Assembly: GCF_003762835.1 (NCBI RefSeq) | Contig: NZ_RJWA01000012.1 | Span: 1 to 64,000, forward strand | Length of the DNA: 64,000 nt | From: Micromonospora sp. HM5-17 | GTDB lineage: Bacteria > Actinomycetota > Actinomycetes > Mycobacteriales > Micromonosporaceae | Reading direction: 5' to 3' | In this document: positions 7,709 through 15,587 of the stretch, piece by piece | Position numbering within the stretch: the first letter of the stretch is position 1 | Layout of the letters: every line of letters starts with the position of its first letter | Made by a program: the position numbers and the translations under genes | The notes under the pieces: generated by a model | Told to the model about the DNA's origin: nothing | The model's input: the letters and a program-made list of their open reading frames with translations, nothing else | The model's database searches: none

Positions 7709-7718
7709 GACATGTGTC
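7709..7718 (-). promoter_or_regulatory. Recurrent GACACATGTC motif (copy 1)
   Basis: On the minus strand this reads GACACATGTC, a near-palindrome (GACA-CA-TGTC). The same ten bases occur in two other intergenic regions of the window, at 26706 and 28860. This copy is 274 bases upstream of the FecCD operon. A shared transcription-factor operator is a hypothesis. Confidence 0.35.
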
Positions 7719-7773
7719 ACAGGAGCGGACGCCGGCCCGGACGGCGTCGAGGCCATGTCCGGGCCGAACGCCT

Positions 7774-10026
7774 TCACCGGGGGTGCGACCGGGTTTTCGG
7801 CAGGTCGAACCGGTCGGCGTTGCGGCAGTCCTTCCGCCCGCCGATGGCCTCCGGTCCGAGCCGGTCGAGGACGTCCCGGGCCCGGGCCCGGCCGAGGTTC
7901 CAGGCGTACCAGGGGTCCGGCTCGTCCAGGTCGTCGGCGATCCAACTCAGCGTGCAGCGGCGTACCGGATCGGGGAGCGTGGCCAGGGCCGGGGTCGCGT
8001 CCGCGGAGAGCGCCCGCAGGTACCAGGCGTCGATCTTGCCGGTCTCCTGGTAGCGGGCGATGTTGCGGCGGGCCACGTAGTCCTCGGGGTTGAGCACCGC
8101 CAGGCCGAGCAGCATCACCACGGCGAGCCCCACGGTCGCGCGCGGGATCCAGGCGCCCCGCCAGCGGATCCCGGCGACCAGGATCAGCAGGAACACGACG
8201 CCGAGCAGCAGCTCGAACGCCATCACGAAGACCCGCTCTCCGGTGAAGCTGTAGACCTTCTGGTACGTGTACATCCGGGACAGCGCCGAGGCCACGATGA
8301 CCAGGGTGAGCACGCTGAGCAGGCCGAGGAACACCCGCAACAGGATCCGCTCGACGGGCCGTTCCCGGCGTGCCCACCGGGTCACACCGCCCAGTACGGC
8401 CAGCGTCAGCAGGGTGACGGCGAGAAGCTGCCAGAAGCCGCTGCGTGCGTACTCGGCGTAGCTGAGGCCGGCGGTGCGCAGGACGTGCCGCTGGCCGCCG
8501 AAGAGCACGGTGAACTGCACGGCGACGAAGCCGCCGAAGAGCAGGGTCAGCCCGGCGATCGGCGGCGCCCATTCGAGTACGCCGAATCGGCGGGTACCCG
8601 GCTTGTCGACGGTGGAGAGGTCGGGCGGGGCGGAGATCGTGTAGACGGCGGCGACCGCGGTCAGCCCACCGACGACCGCGAGGAAGATCCACCGGAACAC
8701 CGTGCCGACCCCGATCTCCGGCACGATCTCGCCGAGGAGCACGGAGAAGGCGGCGTCGGCCGAGGAGAGCAGCGCACCGAAGACCAGCAGGACGGCGACG
8801 GTGGCCGCGATCGTTCCGGTGACCCGGCGGGCCGTCCTGCCGTCGCCGGAGCCGTTCCGGAGGTGTTTCCGTACCCACGGCAGCCCGCGAAGCGCCGCGA
8901 ACGGTGTGGCGAGCAGGCCGAACAGGATCGACCGGACGAGTCGTCCGCCGACGATGGCCAGTGTGGCGCAGCCGAGGGCACCGAAGACGCAGAACGTCAC
9001 CAGCCACCAGGCGTTGCGGACGGTGAGCACCGAGAGCAGGGCCAGCGCGCCGGCTGCCCAGCCGGCGCGGATCCACCGCTCGGTGCGAGGCAGGGTGGCG
9101 GCGGCCCGCCAGACCGCGACGACCACGCCGACGGTCAGGACGAGCCAGCCGAGCAGCCAGCCGATACCGGTCCGGCTCAACGGGACGAAGAACGCCAGGC
9201 CCAGGGCGCCGGCGAGGACGGCCGCCGGCACCGCCCACCCCTGCCCCGCCTGCGGCCCCGGCCACCGGGTCTGCAGGAACGACGGTGGGCGTGGTAGGGG
9301 CGTGAAGTCGACGCGTGGCGGCGCGGGCGCGAACCCCGGGCCGCCCCAGGACGGCGTCGAGGTACGGCCGGGCGGGGCGGCCAGCCGGGTGTCGCCGCCC
9401 GGCGGCGCGGCCGGGGGCATGGTCGTGGCCGTGGCTGTGGCAGCCGGGGGAGTGGCAGCTGCTGGTGGCGCGGGCGGGGCGGTGGGTGCCGAAGGCGGGG
9501 TGGCGGCTGCTGCCGGCGCGGCCGTTGCCGTGTCCGTTGGCGGCGTGTCCGTTGGCGGCGTGTCCGTTGGCGGCGCGTCCGACGGCGGCCTGGCGGCAGC
9601 TGGCGTGGCGGTTGTTGGCCGGGCGGCAGCCGCCAGCGGCATCGCCGTCACGGGCGTGGGTGTTCGCGTACTGGCCGGCGTGGCGTCCGGCTCGGTCGGC
9701 TGCACGATCGGCACGAACAGCGCGTAGCCGCGGGTGCCGGGCGGGACCGTCACCGGAATCGCCCAGGCGGGCTCGCCCTCGCGTCCGGGCCACGCCACGG
9801 TCGGGATCGATCCGTCGGTGGGCGGCATCACCAGCAGGTACGGCCCGGCATTGTGGGGGAGGCCACCAGAGGTCGTCGATGCGGGAGTGCCGGATGACGG
9901 GGTGTCGAGGGCTTCGGACGACACGGTCTCGGCGTGCGCGGCCTCGACGGGTGGGGCCTCGGGCCGAGCCTCGGTGGATCGGGCCTCGGCCGGCGGGTCG
10001 TCGGGTCGGGGTGGCGGCTCGGACAC
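7774..10026 (-). CDS. DUF4153/DUF4173 multi-pass membrane protein
   Basis: A 750-residue protein; GTG at 10026 is preceded by GAGGAG eight bases away, whereas the longer frame has no binding site. Residues 1 to about 260 are Pro/Ala/Thr-rich low complexity, including tandem PPTDT repeats. The remainder contains about twelve membrane segments. LLVFGALLSSADAAF and the cytosolic ending with EDYVARRNIARYQETGKIDAWYLRALSADATPAL, cut here across two halves, match the DUF4173 family as I know it (a family of unknown function, common in actinobacteria). It is divergently transcribed from the HAD phosphatase gene with about 125 bases between starts. Function unknown; the proline-rich N-terminus is probably an extended cytoplasmic or surface linker. 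Confidence 0.85.
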   Translation of the reverse strand: MSEPPPRPDDPPAEARSTEARPEAPPVEAAHAETVSSEALDTPSSGTPASTTSGGLPHNAGPYLLVMPPTDGSIPTVAWPGREGEPAWAIPVTVPPGTRGYALFVPIVQPTEPDATPASTRTPTPVTAMPLAAAARPTTATPAAARPPSDAPPTDTPPTDTPPTDTATAAPAAAATPPSAPTAPPAPPAAATPPAATATATTMPPAAPPGGDTRLAAPPGRTSTPSWGGPGFAPAPPRVDFTPLPRPPSFLQTRWPGPQAGQGWAVPAAVLAGALGLAFFVPLSRTGIGWLLGWLVLTVGVVVAVWRAAATLPRTERWIRAGWAAGALALLSVLTVRNAWWLVTFCVFGALGCATLAIVGGRLVRSILFGLLATPFAALRGLPWVRKHLRNGSGDGRTARRVTGTIAATVAVLLVFGALLSSADAAFSVLLGEIVPEIGVGTVFRWIFLAVVGGLTAVAAVYTISAPPDLSTVDKPGTRRFGVLEWAPPIAGLTLLFGGFVAVQFTVLFGGQRHVLRTAGLSYAEYARSGFWQLLAVTLLTLAVLGGVTRWARRERPVERILLRVFLGLLSVLTLVIVASALSRMYTYQKVYSFTGERVFVMAFELLLGVVFLLILVAGIRWRGAWIPRATVGLAVVMLLGLAVLNPEDYVARRNIARYQETGKIDAWYLRALSADATPALATLPDPVRRCTLSWIADDLDEPDPWYAWNLGRARARDVLDRLGPEAIGGRKDCRNADRFDLPKTRSHPR
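9530..9589. repeat. 15-bp tandem repeat inside the DUF4153-like gene
   Basis: The unit GTGTCCGTTGGCGGC occurs three times perfectly (9530, 9545, 9560) and once degenerately (9575-9589). On the coding strand each unit encodes five residues of the PPTDT type. The length is a multiple of three, so copy-number change would keep the frame. Confidence 0.9.
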
Positions 10027-10151
10027 GGGTGTCTCCTCGATCGAGTTTCGATACTGTAGGTCACACCCGCCGGGCGAACGGTCCGGGGTGCCCGGTGCCG
10101 GGAAGTCCGATACCCGCGGCCCCGGCCGGACGTGGCGCGAGAATAGGCGGC

Positions 10152-10952
10152 GTGCTTCCTCCACCCCGTGCGCTGTTGGTGGACTTCGGCGGCGTCCTCG
10201 TCGACGGGTCTCCGCGTTCCCGCAGCACGTCCTCCTCGGCGCCGCCCGAGCTGCTTCGGCGGCTGGAGGTGCTGGTCGGCGACGTGGTGCCGGTCGCGCA
10301 GATCGCGCGGGACCTGGCCGACGGCGCCCGCCGGTACGCCCGTTGGCGCGACACGGTCAGCAACGATCCCCGGCCGACCGAGCTGAGCCACGAACAGGTG
10401 TGGGGGGATGTCGTGGCGGTCGACTGGCCGCCGGCGGCCCGGGAGGCCGTACGCCGGGAGGCGACCCCGCTGAGCTACGCCTGGTCGTGGCGGGACGACT
10501 GGGCCGTGCGACCGGGAATACCCGAGGCGCTGCGGGCCGCGGCCGCCGCCGGGCTGCCGCTCGCCGTGGTGAGCAACGCGCTCTGCGGCGCCGCCCACCG
10601 GGACTTCCTCGCCGCTGCCGGGCTCGGCGACATGTTCGCGGTCCAGCTCTACAGCGACGAGGTCGGGCTGCGAAAGCCCAATCCGGAGTTGGCGTGGCGT
10701 GCGGCGGCCGCCGTCGGCGTACCGGTCGAGGACTGCTGGTTCGTCGGCGACACGGTGGACCGGGACGTCCGCTGTGCCCGCCGCGCCGGTGCCGGTGCCG
10801 CCGTGCTGATGCGATCCCCCCGCACCGATCGGGAACGACCCACGCCGGAGCAGGTCGCGTCGCCGGAGGCCGCGCCGGAGCGGGTGCCCGATGTCGTCAT
10901 CGACGACGGGTACGGGCTGCGCGACCTCCTCGACCGTGCGTTCGGCGGGTGA
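10152..10952 (+). CDS. HAD-superfamily (subfamily IA) hydrolase
   Basis: A 266-residue protein starting at GTG 10152. Motif I is LLVDFGGVLVDG, where the nucleophile Asp is present but the usual second Asp is replaced by Gly, as is common among IA members with this DFGGVL signature. Motif II is VVSNALC, motif III is the lysine in GLRKPNPE, and motif IV is WFVGDTVDRDV. It should be a cytosolic phosphatase or related hydrolase acting on a small phosphorylated or halogenated compound; the substrate is unknown. It is divergent from the DUF4153-like gene and stands alone, with no gene following on the same strand for 359 bases. Confidence 0.88.
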   Translation: MLPPPRALLVDFGGVLVDGSPRSRSTSSSAPPELLRRLEVLVGDVVPVAQIARDLADGARRYARWRDTVSNDPRPTELSHEQVWGDVVAVDWPPAAREAVRREATPLSYAWSWRDDWAVRPGIPEALRAAAAAGLPLAVVSNALCGAAHRDFLAAAGLGDMFAVQLYSDEVGLRKPNPELAWRAAAAVGVPVEDCWFVGDTVDRDVRCARRAGAGAAVLMRSPRTDRERPTPEQVASPEAAPERVPDVVIDDGYGLRDLLDRAFGG

Positions 10953-11311
10953 TCCGCCGACCGCTGTGTCGGCGGGGTCGCAGGTGGTGGGGCGGTCGAA
11001 CCCGGAACCGGCGGCGGCCGATCCGACGGCCCACTCGGCTCGGACGACGGCGCGGCGTCGGGATTCCGACATCGCCCGGCGACGTCGGCGAGATCGACTA
11101 CCGGTGTGACCGACGGGCGTCGGCCCGATGTGGAGGACGTTTGTGCAGGTCAGAGCCGGTGCTGTCGGATTCCTGTCAGGCCGGTTGATGATCATTGGGT
11201 GAGCGAAAAATCGCGGGCGGTGACGATGGCTGCCGCCCAATACTGCCCGCGACGCACCCACCGGTGCGTTCCCGCGGTACCCGCGGGACCACACGGACAG
11301 GAAGCACACCG
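10953..11311. other. Intergenic region, promoter of the exported hydrolase expected
   Basis: No coding frame with a start and ribosome binding site was found in these 359 bases. The part just left of the next gene (about 11185-11225) is locally A/T-richer (TTGATGATCATTGGG) and is the likeliest promoter position, but no convincing -35/-10 pair can be named. No clear hairpin after the HAD gene was found. Confidence 0.4.
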
Positions 11312-12181
11312 ATGACCACGCACCCAGGGCGGTCCATCCTCGGCACCGCCATCACCGTCGCCGTGGCCGTCACCCTCGGCCTCGGCACACCGGCAGCCGC
11401 CACGACGCCGGCCGGTACCGAGTTCGGCGTCGCCAACCGCGCTGAACCGCTCGTCGACGCCACCACCGAGCTGATCGAGGAACTCAACGACATCGGATGG
11501 CCTGCCGAGAGCGCCTACAACTTCTACCCGGCCAACGGCGCACCGACCACGATCGTCTTCGGCACCCCCGGGCAGCCGACCACGTATCGCAACGAGACCC
11601 AGTGCGCCACGTTCGTCCGGCGGCTGTTGACGCACGTCTTCCCGAGCTGGGCGACCTCGTCGTACTTCACCACCGAGTTCGGCGCGTCGTTCCCGAACAG
11701 CGCGCTCTTCCACGACGCCCTCGCCGCCGACCGGAACGGCACGAACGACGTACCGAAGATGCGTGGCTTCAGCCCGTCGTTCCTGATCGGCCTGAACCTA
11801 CAGCCCGGCGACATCATGGCGATCAAGTACGCCAGTGGTGGCTCCGGCAGCGGGCACATGGCGATCATCGGGCCGGGCAGCCACCTGTACGACGACTCCC
11901 ACCCGAACCATCGCGAGTGGGCGATCCGGGTCATGGACAGCACCAACAGTCCGCACGGCGACCCGGGGGAGGACCCGGCGTACCCGGACACCCGGCACTA
12001 CTACGACGCCGACGCGCACGAGTGGCGCGAGGGCACCGGTGCCGGCATGGGCTGGATGTTCGTCCGCACCAGCCGGACCACCGGCCAGATCGTCGCACAC
12101 CGCTGGAGCAGCAGCTCCAGCACCTGGTACGACCAGACCGCCCGCTCGATCGTCTTTGGTCGGTACGACCCGTACGCCTGA
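11312..12181 (+). CDS. Secreted papain-fold (NlpC/P60- or CHAP-like) hydrolase
   Basis: A 289-residue protein starting at ATG 11312 with GGAAG upstream. Residues 1-30 are a Sec signal peptide ending near AAA. The predicted catalytic cysteine is Cys98 in ETQCATFVRRLL and the histidine His182 in GSGHMAIIG; this Cys-helix and GH[MV]-strand arrangement is that of NlpC/P60 and CHAP amidases, preceded by the LQPGDIMAI strand typical of these folds. It is probably exported and cuts an amide, perhaps in peptidoglycan. Overall similarity to a named family is weak, so the exact substrate is unknown. Convergent with the PfpI-like gene, with a hairpin between them. Confidence 0.65.
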   Translation: MTTHPGRSILGTAITVAVAVTLGLGTPAAATTPAGTEFGVANRAEPLVDATTELIEELNDIGWPAESAYNFYPANGAPTTIVFGTPGQPTTYRNETQCATFVRRLLTHVFPSWATSSYFTTEFGASFPNSALFHDALAADRNGTNDVPKMRGFSPSFLIGLNLQPGDIMAIKYASGGSGSGHMAIIGPGSHLYDDSHPNHREWAIRVMDSTNSPHGDPGEDPAYPDTRHYYDADAHEWREGTGAGMGWMFVRTSRTTGQIVAHRWSSSSSTWYDQTARSIVFGRYDPYA

Positions 12182-12205
12182 CGTCCGGCCACAGGAAACC
12201 ACCGG

Positions 12206-12243
12206 CGCCGGCCGACGATGGTGCGCGCCATCGCCGGCCGGCG
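12206..12243. terminator. Bidirectional hairpin terminator
   Basis: Bases 12206-12221 pair with 12228-12243 (16 positions, one mismatch, six-base loop). It lies between the convergent exported-hydrolase gene (stop 12181) and the PfpI-like gene (stop 12251), the expected place for a shared terminator. Confidence 0.75.
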
Positions 12244-12250
12244 GTCGGCG

Positions 12251-12976
12251 TCATCGGCGCCAGACGGTGCCGCGCCGCTGGTACTCGAGTACCTGCTCGA
12301 CCTGGACGGCGAGGTCGGCGCCGAGGAACCGCTCGACGAGCCAGAGCGCCAGGTCGAGCCCGGAGGTGATGCCACCGGCGGTGACCAGGTCTCCGTCGTC
12401 GACAACCCGGGCCTCGGTGATGACACCGCCCTGGGCGCGCAGGTCCTCGACCGCCCTGTGGTGGGTGATGCAGGGCCGGCCCGCGGTCAGGCCGGCCGCG
12501 GAGAGCAGCATGGTGCCGGTGCAGACGGCCGCGATGGTCAGTCCGGGCCGCCGGGCGGCGGCGATCGCGGCCGGCAGGACGCCCCGCTGGATCTCGTACG
12601 ACACGCCCGGCCTGTCGGCCCGACGGTAACCACCACCGGGAACGAGCAGCAGGTCCGCCTCGCGTGGCGCCCACCGCCGTACCGGACCGACCCGACTGCC
12701 GTGGACGGCGACGACCGGGTCGTCGCCGTCCACCGTCACCATGCTGGTGGTGATCGCCCCGCCCAGCGCCTTCGCCAGGCCGAACACCTCGATCGGGGCG
12801 ATGATGTCCATCTCCTCGACGCCGGCGAACGTGAGGATCTGCACCCGCAACGGCCGCGCCGAGGTGAAGGCCGGCGCCGCGGAGGCGCTTCCCGGCGTCA
12901 GTACGGCACCGGCCGCAACCGCACCGCCCACCGCCGCACCGGCGACCGTGGCCCGAAGAACATCCCGACGGTCCAT
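12251..12976 (-). CDS. DJ-1/PfpI-family protein with Tat signal
   Basis: A 241-residue protein starting at ATG 12976 with AAGGGAAG upstream. Residues 1-33 look like a twin-arginine signal (DRRDVLRA followed by an Ala/Gly-rich hydrophobic stretch and ASA). The mature part is a DJ-1/PfpI domain: Glu63 in APIEVF and the nucleophile Cys152 in AAVCTGTMLL, with DLLLVPGG before it. These residues match the ThiJ/isocyanide-hydratase-like branch, also found as the N-terminal domain of GlxA-type AraC regulators, but no DNA-binding domain follows here. Export of this fold is unusual. The reaction is unknown; glyoxalase, amidase or hydratase activity is possible. Confidence 0.82.
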   Translation of the reverse strand: MDRRDVLRATVAGAAVGGAVAAGAVLTPGSASAAPAFTSARPLRVQILTFAGVEEMDIIAPIEVFGLAKALGGAITTSMVTVDGDDPVVAVHGSRVGPVRRWAPREADLLLVPGGGYRRADRPGVSYEIQRGVLPAAIAAARRPGLTIAAVCTGTMLLSAAGLTAGRPCITHHRAVEDLRAQGGVITEARVVDDGDLVTAGGITSGLDLALWLVERFLGADLAVQVEQVLEYQRRGTVWRR

Positions 12977-13011
12977 CAACTTCCCTTCGTCGTGGTACCG
13001 GTCCTGACGCG

Positions 13012-13197
13012 TCAGTCGCACAGATAGTCGTGCCCGGATGCCGAATAGTTCCGGGTCGGGTCGGCGGCCCCGGCACCCGTGCGTTGTCCCGGCGATGGGT
13101 GGAGCGTCCTGGGCGCGGCAGCCGCCGCGGTGGTCAGGCGCCCGCCCGGCGGCGGGTCCGCGGCTGGTCCGGCGTGCCCACGCCCAGTCGTGGACAT
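13012..13197 (-). CDS. Possible 61-residue small protein before the PfpI-like gene
   Basis: ATG at 13197 is preceded by AAGGA with a seven-base spacer, and the frame ends 35 bases before the PfpI-like start on the same strand. The product is Gly/Pro/Ala-rich with no signal peptide and ends NYSASGHDYLCD. It resembles no family I know. It could be a leader peptide, a small peptide precursor or chance. The rest of 12977-13562 holds no other supportable gene; the sialidase promoter should be in 13200-13562. Confidence 0.25.
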   Translation of the reverse strand: MSTTGRGHAGPAADPPPGGRLTTAAAAAPRTLHPSPGQRTGAGAADPTRNYSASGHDYLCD

Positions 13198-13562
13198 CGG
13201 ATGTCCTTCACCTGGTGGGGTTTGGCGGAGAGCCTGCGTGAGGCGGGCTCGCTCGGCCGCCCGCGCCGAGTACCGGGCCAATCGCCTGGGGTGGCACACT
13301 CGTCGCCATCCCGCCTCCGTCGCCTGCTCGCAGGGCTTGTGGCGGCTGTGACATGGGACGTAGGATGTCCGCCTGCGTGCTCGACCTGTGACGAGAGTCT
13401 CAGCAGCGCACCGGACTGCTGGCGTCGCGACGCCGACCACCAGCGGTACGGGCGGAGCTGCCGACGTCCGCGAGCGCGACAGCCGCGGGACCGGCAGCTC
13501 TCCGGCTCCACGCGGTTCGAGACGATCCGCTCCGGCGGTGACCAGCGGAGGTAGCGCATTTC

Positions 13563-15464
13563 ATGACGACACAGAGACCGGGGCAACGACGGCGTCGACT
13601 GGTGTCCACCGCGGTGGTCGCGGCGATGGGCGCCGCCCTGCTCACCGGCGGCCCGGCGCGCGCCGCCGAGCCGTACCGCGAGGAACGGGCGGTCTACACG
13701 GCGAAGACCGACGGGTACTTCTGTTTCCGGATCCCGGCCATCGTGAAGGCCACCAACGGAGACCTGTTGGCGTTCGCCGAAGGTCGGATCAACAACTGTG
13801 AGGACCGGGGCGACATCGACCTGGTGCTGAAGCGGTCTCACGACGGCGGCCGCACCTGGGGGCCGCTGCAGGTCGTGTCGCGCGGCAACGGCGACACGCA
13901 CGGCAACCCGATGCCGATCGTGGACGAACGGACCGGCCGGATCCTGCTGTTCACGACCCACAACCCCGGCACCGGAAGCGGTGGCCGCCGGCCGTTCCTC
14001 CAGGTCAGCGACGACCACGGCGCGACCTGGAGCGCCCCGCGGGAGATGACCGAGCTGATCCGGCCGGAGTGGACCGCCTGGTACGCCACCGGCCCGGTGC
14101 ACGCCATCCAGCTCAAGCGCGGCCCGCACGCCGGGCGACTGGTGATGAGCGCCAACCACGAGTCCTTCGGACCCGACGGGCAGCGCATCGCCGGCGTCCA
14201 CCTCGGGTACAGCGACGACGGCGGTGAGACCTGGCACCTCGGCGCCGACGCCGGCGGGGTCACCGCCGACATCTTCGTCAACGAGTCGACCCTGGTCGAG
14301 CTGGTCGACGGACGGATCTACGTCAACGTCCGGGAGGCCGGCACGGCCGAGGGCACGCGGGCGTACGCGATCTCCAGCGACGGCGGCGAGAGCTACGACG
14401 CGCCGTTCCAGATGGTGCCCGAGCTGACGATGCCGGTCGTACAGGGCGCGCTGCTGCGTCTCACCGCCACCGACGAGGGCGACGCGCGTAACCGCATCCT
14501 GTTCTCCGGACCCGCCAACCCGGGCAAGCGCGAGGCCCTGACGATCCGATCGTCCTATGACGAGGCCCGCACCTGGGAGACCTGGCAGGAAGGAAAGGTC
14601 ATCAGCTGGGGGCCGGGCGGGTACTCCGACCTGGTCAAGATCGAAAACGATCCGGTCGCGGGGCCGGTGGCCGGGGTGCTGTACGAGGCCGGGGTGGCCG
14701 CCCTGTACGAGGTGATCCAGTTCGTCAGGTTCAACGAGGCGTACCTCGACACGCCGAACGGCTCGCCGCCGAGCCTGCCGCCGCCGCCGGAGCCGGGACC
14801 GACGACGCCGGACGCGGCACCGCGCTACGACAACACCGCCTACGTCCGGGGCAACGCGAGGCTGGGCAAGGGGCGGTACGGTGCCGGGCTCGTGCTCGAC
14901 GGCGTGGACGACCACGTGGAGGTGCCGTACAACCCGGCCGTCGACCTCGGCGCCGACGAGTTCACGATCATGACGTGGTTCCGGTACACCGAGACCACCG
15001 GCAACATCGTGATCTGGTGGTTCTACCAGGTCGGTACCGGAGCCGCGCAGATCTGGCTGCGGGCCGAACCGGAGAGCAACCGCATCCGGGGTGTCGTCGG
15101 CACCGGCCAGGGTGACGCGAACATCACCATCCCGGGCGCCTACAACGACGGGCTATGGCACCACGTCGCCATGCGACGGACGGCGACCCGGGTCACGGTC
15201 CTCATCGACGGCGCCACCGTCGCCGACCTGCCCGCCCCCCGGGGCTCGGTGACCACCGGCAAGGAGTTCGGTATCCACAGCGTCTTCCTCGGCCGACGCG
15301 TCGACGGGCTCAACAACCCGTTCCGCGGCGTCATGGACGAGTTCCGCATCTACGGTCGAGCCCTCACCGCCGGGGAACTGCGGGCGATCCGGGAGCACAA
15401 CGCCCCCGTCGCCGGGCAGCTTCGGCTCCGTCTGCCGTTCTCGACGATCCATCCGGCCCGGTAG
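13563..15464 (+). CDS. Secreted exo-sialidase (GH33) with LamG-like domain
   Basis: A 633-residue protein; ATG 13563 is preceded by GGAGG. Residues 1-35 are a signal peptide (RRRR, hydrophobic core, ARAA). Residues 40-395 form a six-bladed sialidase: FRIPAI contains the arginine of the catalytic triad, followed by Asp-box repeats SHDGGRTW, SDDHGATW, SDDGGETW and SSDGGESY, plus a conserved ANHE strand. After a proline-rich linker, residues about 430-620 form a concanavalin/LamG-like domain (GLVLDGVDDHVEV, LWHHVAMRR, GVMDEFRIYGRALTAGEL), likely carbohydrate binding. It would release terminal sialic acids from glycoconjugates outside the cell. A 13-bp hairpin follows the gene. Confidence 0.92.
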   Translation: MTTQRPGQRRRRLVSTAVVAAMGAALLTGGPARAAEPYREERAVYTAKTDGYFCFRIPAIVKATNGDLLAFAEGRINNCEDRGDIDLVLKRSHDGGRTWGPLQVVSRGNGDTHGNPMPIVDERTGRILLFTTHNPGTGSGGRRPFLQVSDDHGATWSAPREMTELIRPEWTAWYATGPVHAIQLKRGPHAGRLVMSANHESFGPDGQRIAGVHLGYSDDGGETWHLGADAGGVTADIFVNESTLVELVDGRIYVNVREAGTAEGTRAYAISSDGGESYDAPFQMVPELTMPVVQGALLRLTATDEGDARNRILFSGPANPGKREALTIRSSYDEARTWETWQEGKVISWGPGGYSDLVKIENDPVAGPVAGVLYEAGVAALYEVIQFVRFNEAYLDTPNGSPPSLPPPPEPGPTTPDAAPRYDNTAYVRGNARLGKGRYGAGLVLDGVDDHVEVPYNPAVDLGADEFTIMTWFRYTETTGNIVIWWFYQVGTGAAQIWLRAEPESNRIRGVVGTGQGDANITIPGAYNDGLWHHVAMRRTATRVTVLIDGATVADLPAPRGSVTTGKEFGIHSVFLGRRVDGLNNPFRGVMDEFRIYGRALTAGELRAIREHNAPVAGQLRLRLPFSTIHPAR

Positions 15465-15473
15465 TGGTGGGTC

Positions 15474-15507
15474 GGTGCCCCCGCCATCGTCCCGTGGCGG
15501 GGGCACC
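15474..15507. terminator. 13-bp perfect hairpin between convergent genes
   Basis: Bases 15474-15486 (GGTGCCCCCGCCA) pair perfectly with 15495-15507 around an eight-base loop. It begins ten bases after the sialidase stop and lies before the end of the convergent SARP gene at 15588, so it probably stops transcription from both sides. Confidence 0.85.
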
Positions 15508-15587
15508 ACCACGCTGTCCGGATGGGACGCGTCGGTCGGGATCTGCCTTCGCACCGAGTCACCGCAGGACGCCCGCGGGAGGTCGCA

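Noticed and set aside
7625-9793. A 722-codon minus frame overlapping the DUF4153-like gene, rich in ANGH repeats
   Set aside because: It is the same DNA read in another frame; the repeats come from the 15-bp tandem repeat. The other frame has a ribosome binding site and membrane segments.
13134-14915. A 593-codon open frame on the minus strand across the sialidase gene
   Set aside because: It is the antisense shadow of a well-supported GH33 gene, with no ribosome binding site and no family motif.
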